Assembly: GCA_023417635.1 (NCBI GenBank)
Contig: JAEZFF010000001.1
Span: 1-23,938 of the forward strand
Reading direction: 5' to 3'
Length of the DNA: 23,938 bases
From: Bacillota bacterium
Lineage (GTDB): Bacteria; Bacillota; Clostridia; Oscillospirales; Acutalibacteraceae
Under the pieces are notes generated by a model, which worked only from the letters and a program-made list of their open reading frames with translations, was not told the origin of the DNA and searched no databases. The position numbers and the translations under genes are program-made. Within the stretch, counting starts at the first letter, position 1; each line of letters opens with the position of its first letter. Positions 23,717-23,938 of the stretch are shown here, one piece after another.

Positions 23717-23938
23717 TTACTTGCTACCCGTGAACGGGTCTGTGTACTCCTTGAGCGTCATTTAATCCTCAATTTTATCTTCCACCAACTGATTCTTGAT
23801 GTACACGGCTATCGCTTTGTCATTCTTTCCCGCAGTATCTACAAATAACCTCTGCACCAGAATGTTCGATTCCCATATTTGTACTTCAGATTCGCATGCC
23901 GCTCAAAAATCAGCAAAGTGCTTTTTTCCTTTGAGAAA
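23717..23938 (-). pseudogene. tnpA: Decayed IS200/IS605 TnpA transposase, C-terminal part (extends beyond the window)
   Basis: Read on the - strand with frame changes, the end of a Y1 transposase appears: an ERHANLKYKYGNRTFWCRGY segment, then VDTAGKNDKAIAVYIKNQLV, and MTLKEYTDPFTGSK before the stop at 23717-23719. At least two frameshifts break it: an extra A in the A6 run at about 23914-23919, and a missing T where GYF-VD is expected. A TAA also stands where CAA would be expected in ED(Q)MTLKEY. The stop is followed by the GCGCCT/AGGCGC stem (23674-23687) and the GC-rich hairpin at 23617-23635, which look like the element's right end. Confidence 0.75.

Noticed and set aside
1..23938. CRISPR arrays, tRNA or rRNA genes
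   Set aside because: I saw no regular direct-repeat array, no tRNA-like cloverleaf and no rRNA segment on reading through the window.

Overview
The window looks like chromosomal DNA of a Gram-positive anaerobe, class Clostridia (Bacillota). The evidence is strong AGGAGG-type ribosome binding sites, a class B sortase next to a TPKTG-anchored surface protein, a 4HB-type chemoreceptor and a clostridial-style citrate fermentation locus. A member of the Oscillospiraceae/Ruminococcaceae is my best guess, but that rank is inference only.

Layout. (1) 1-1812: the 3' end of an unidentified + strand gene, a shared bidirectional terminator, then on the - strand a class B sortase followed by a small CBM26-like, sortase-anchored surface protein, read from a good sigma-A promoter at 1747-1775. 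(2) 1813-2634: about 600 bp without a gene, then a 221-bp internally deleted IS3-family relic that still has matching ends. (3) 2755-4467: a methyl-accepting chemotaxis protein. (4) 4625-14747, all on the - strand in the order of transcription: aconitase-family hydratase, DUF6282 hydrolase, MatC-type carrier, citD1-citE1-citF1, citC, citX-citG fusion. (5) 14748-15914: divergent control region and a LysR-type regulator on the + strand. (6) 16093-22589, - strand: hybrid sensor kinase, citD2-citE2-citF2, CitMHS citrate transporter. (7) 22844-23542: OmpR-type response regulator on the + strand, divergent from the kinase. (8) A decayed IS200/IS605 tnpA at the right edge.

How it works together. CitM should import metal-citrate. 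CitC acetylates, and CitXG makes and attaches, the prosthetic group on CitD. CitDEF cleaves citrate to acetate and oxaloacetate. There are two complete CitDEF sets but only one citC/citXG maturation set, so maturation is probably shared. The first set lies with an aconitase-family hydratase, a second organic-acid carrier and a DUF6282 protein. This suggests that it handles aconitate or a related acid hydrated into a citrate lyase substrate (inference). No oxaloacetate decarboxylase is present. Regulation probably involves the LysR protein, whose divergent promoters overlap a dyad, and the kinase/response-regulator pair. The MCP may give taxis to the same acids.

The most unusual observations are the near-identical 245-bp tract shared by the two citE/citF junctions (hand count about 95% identity against about 77% beside it, suggesting gene conversion), the hydratase-carrier-DUF6282-lyase cluster, the structured inverted repeat between the kinase and citD2, and the two IS relics that flank the locus.
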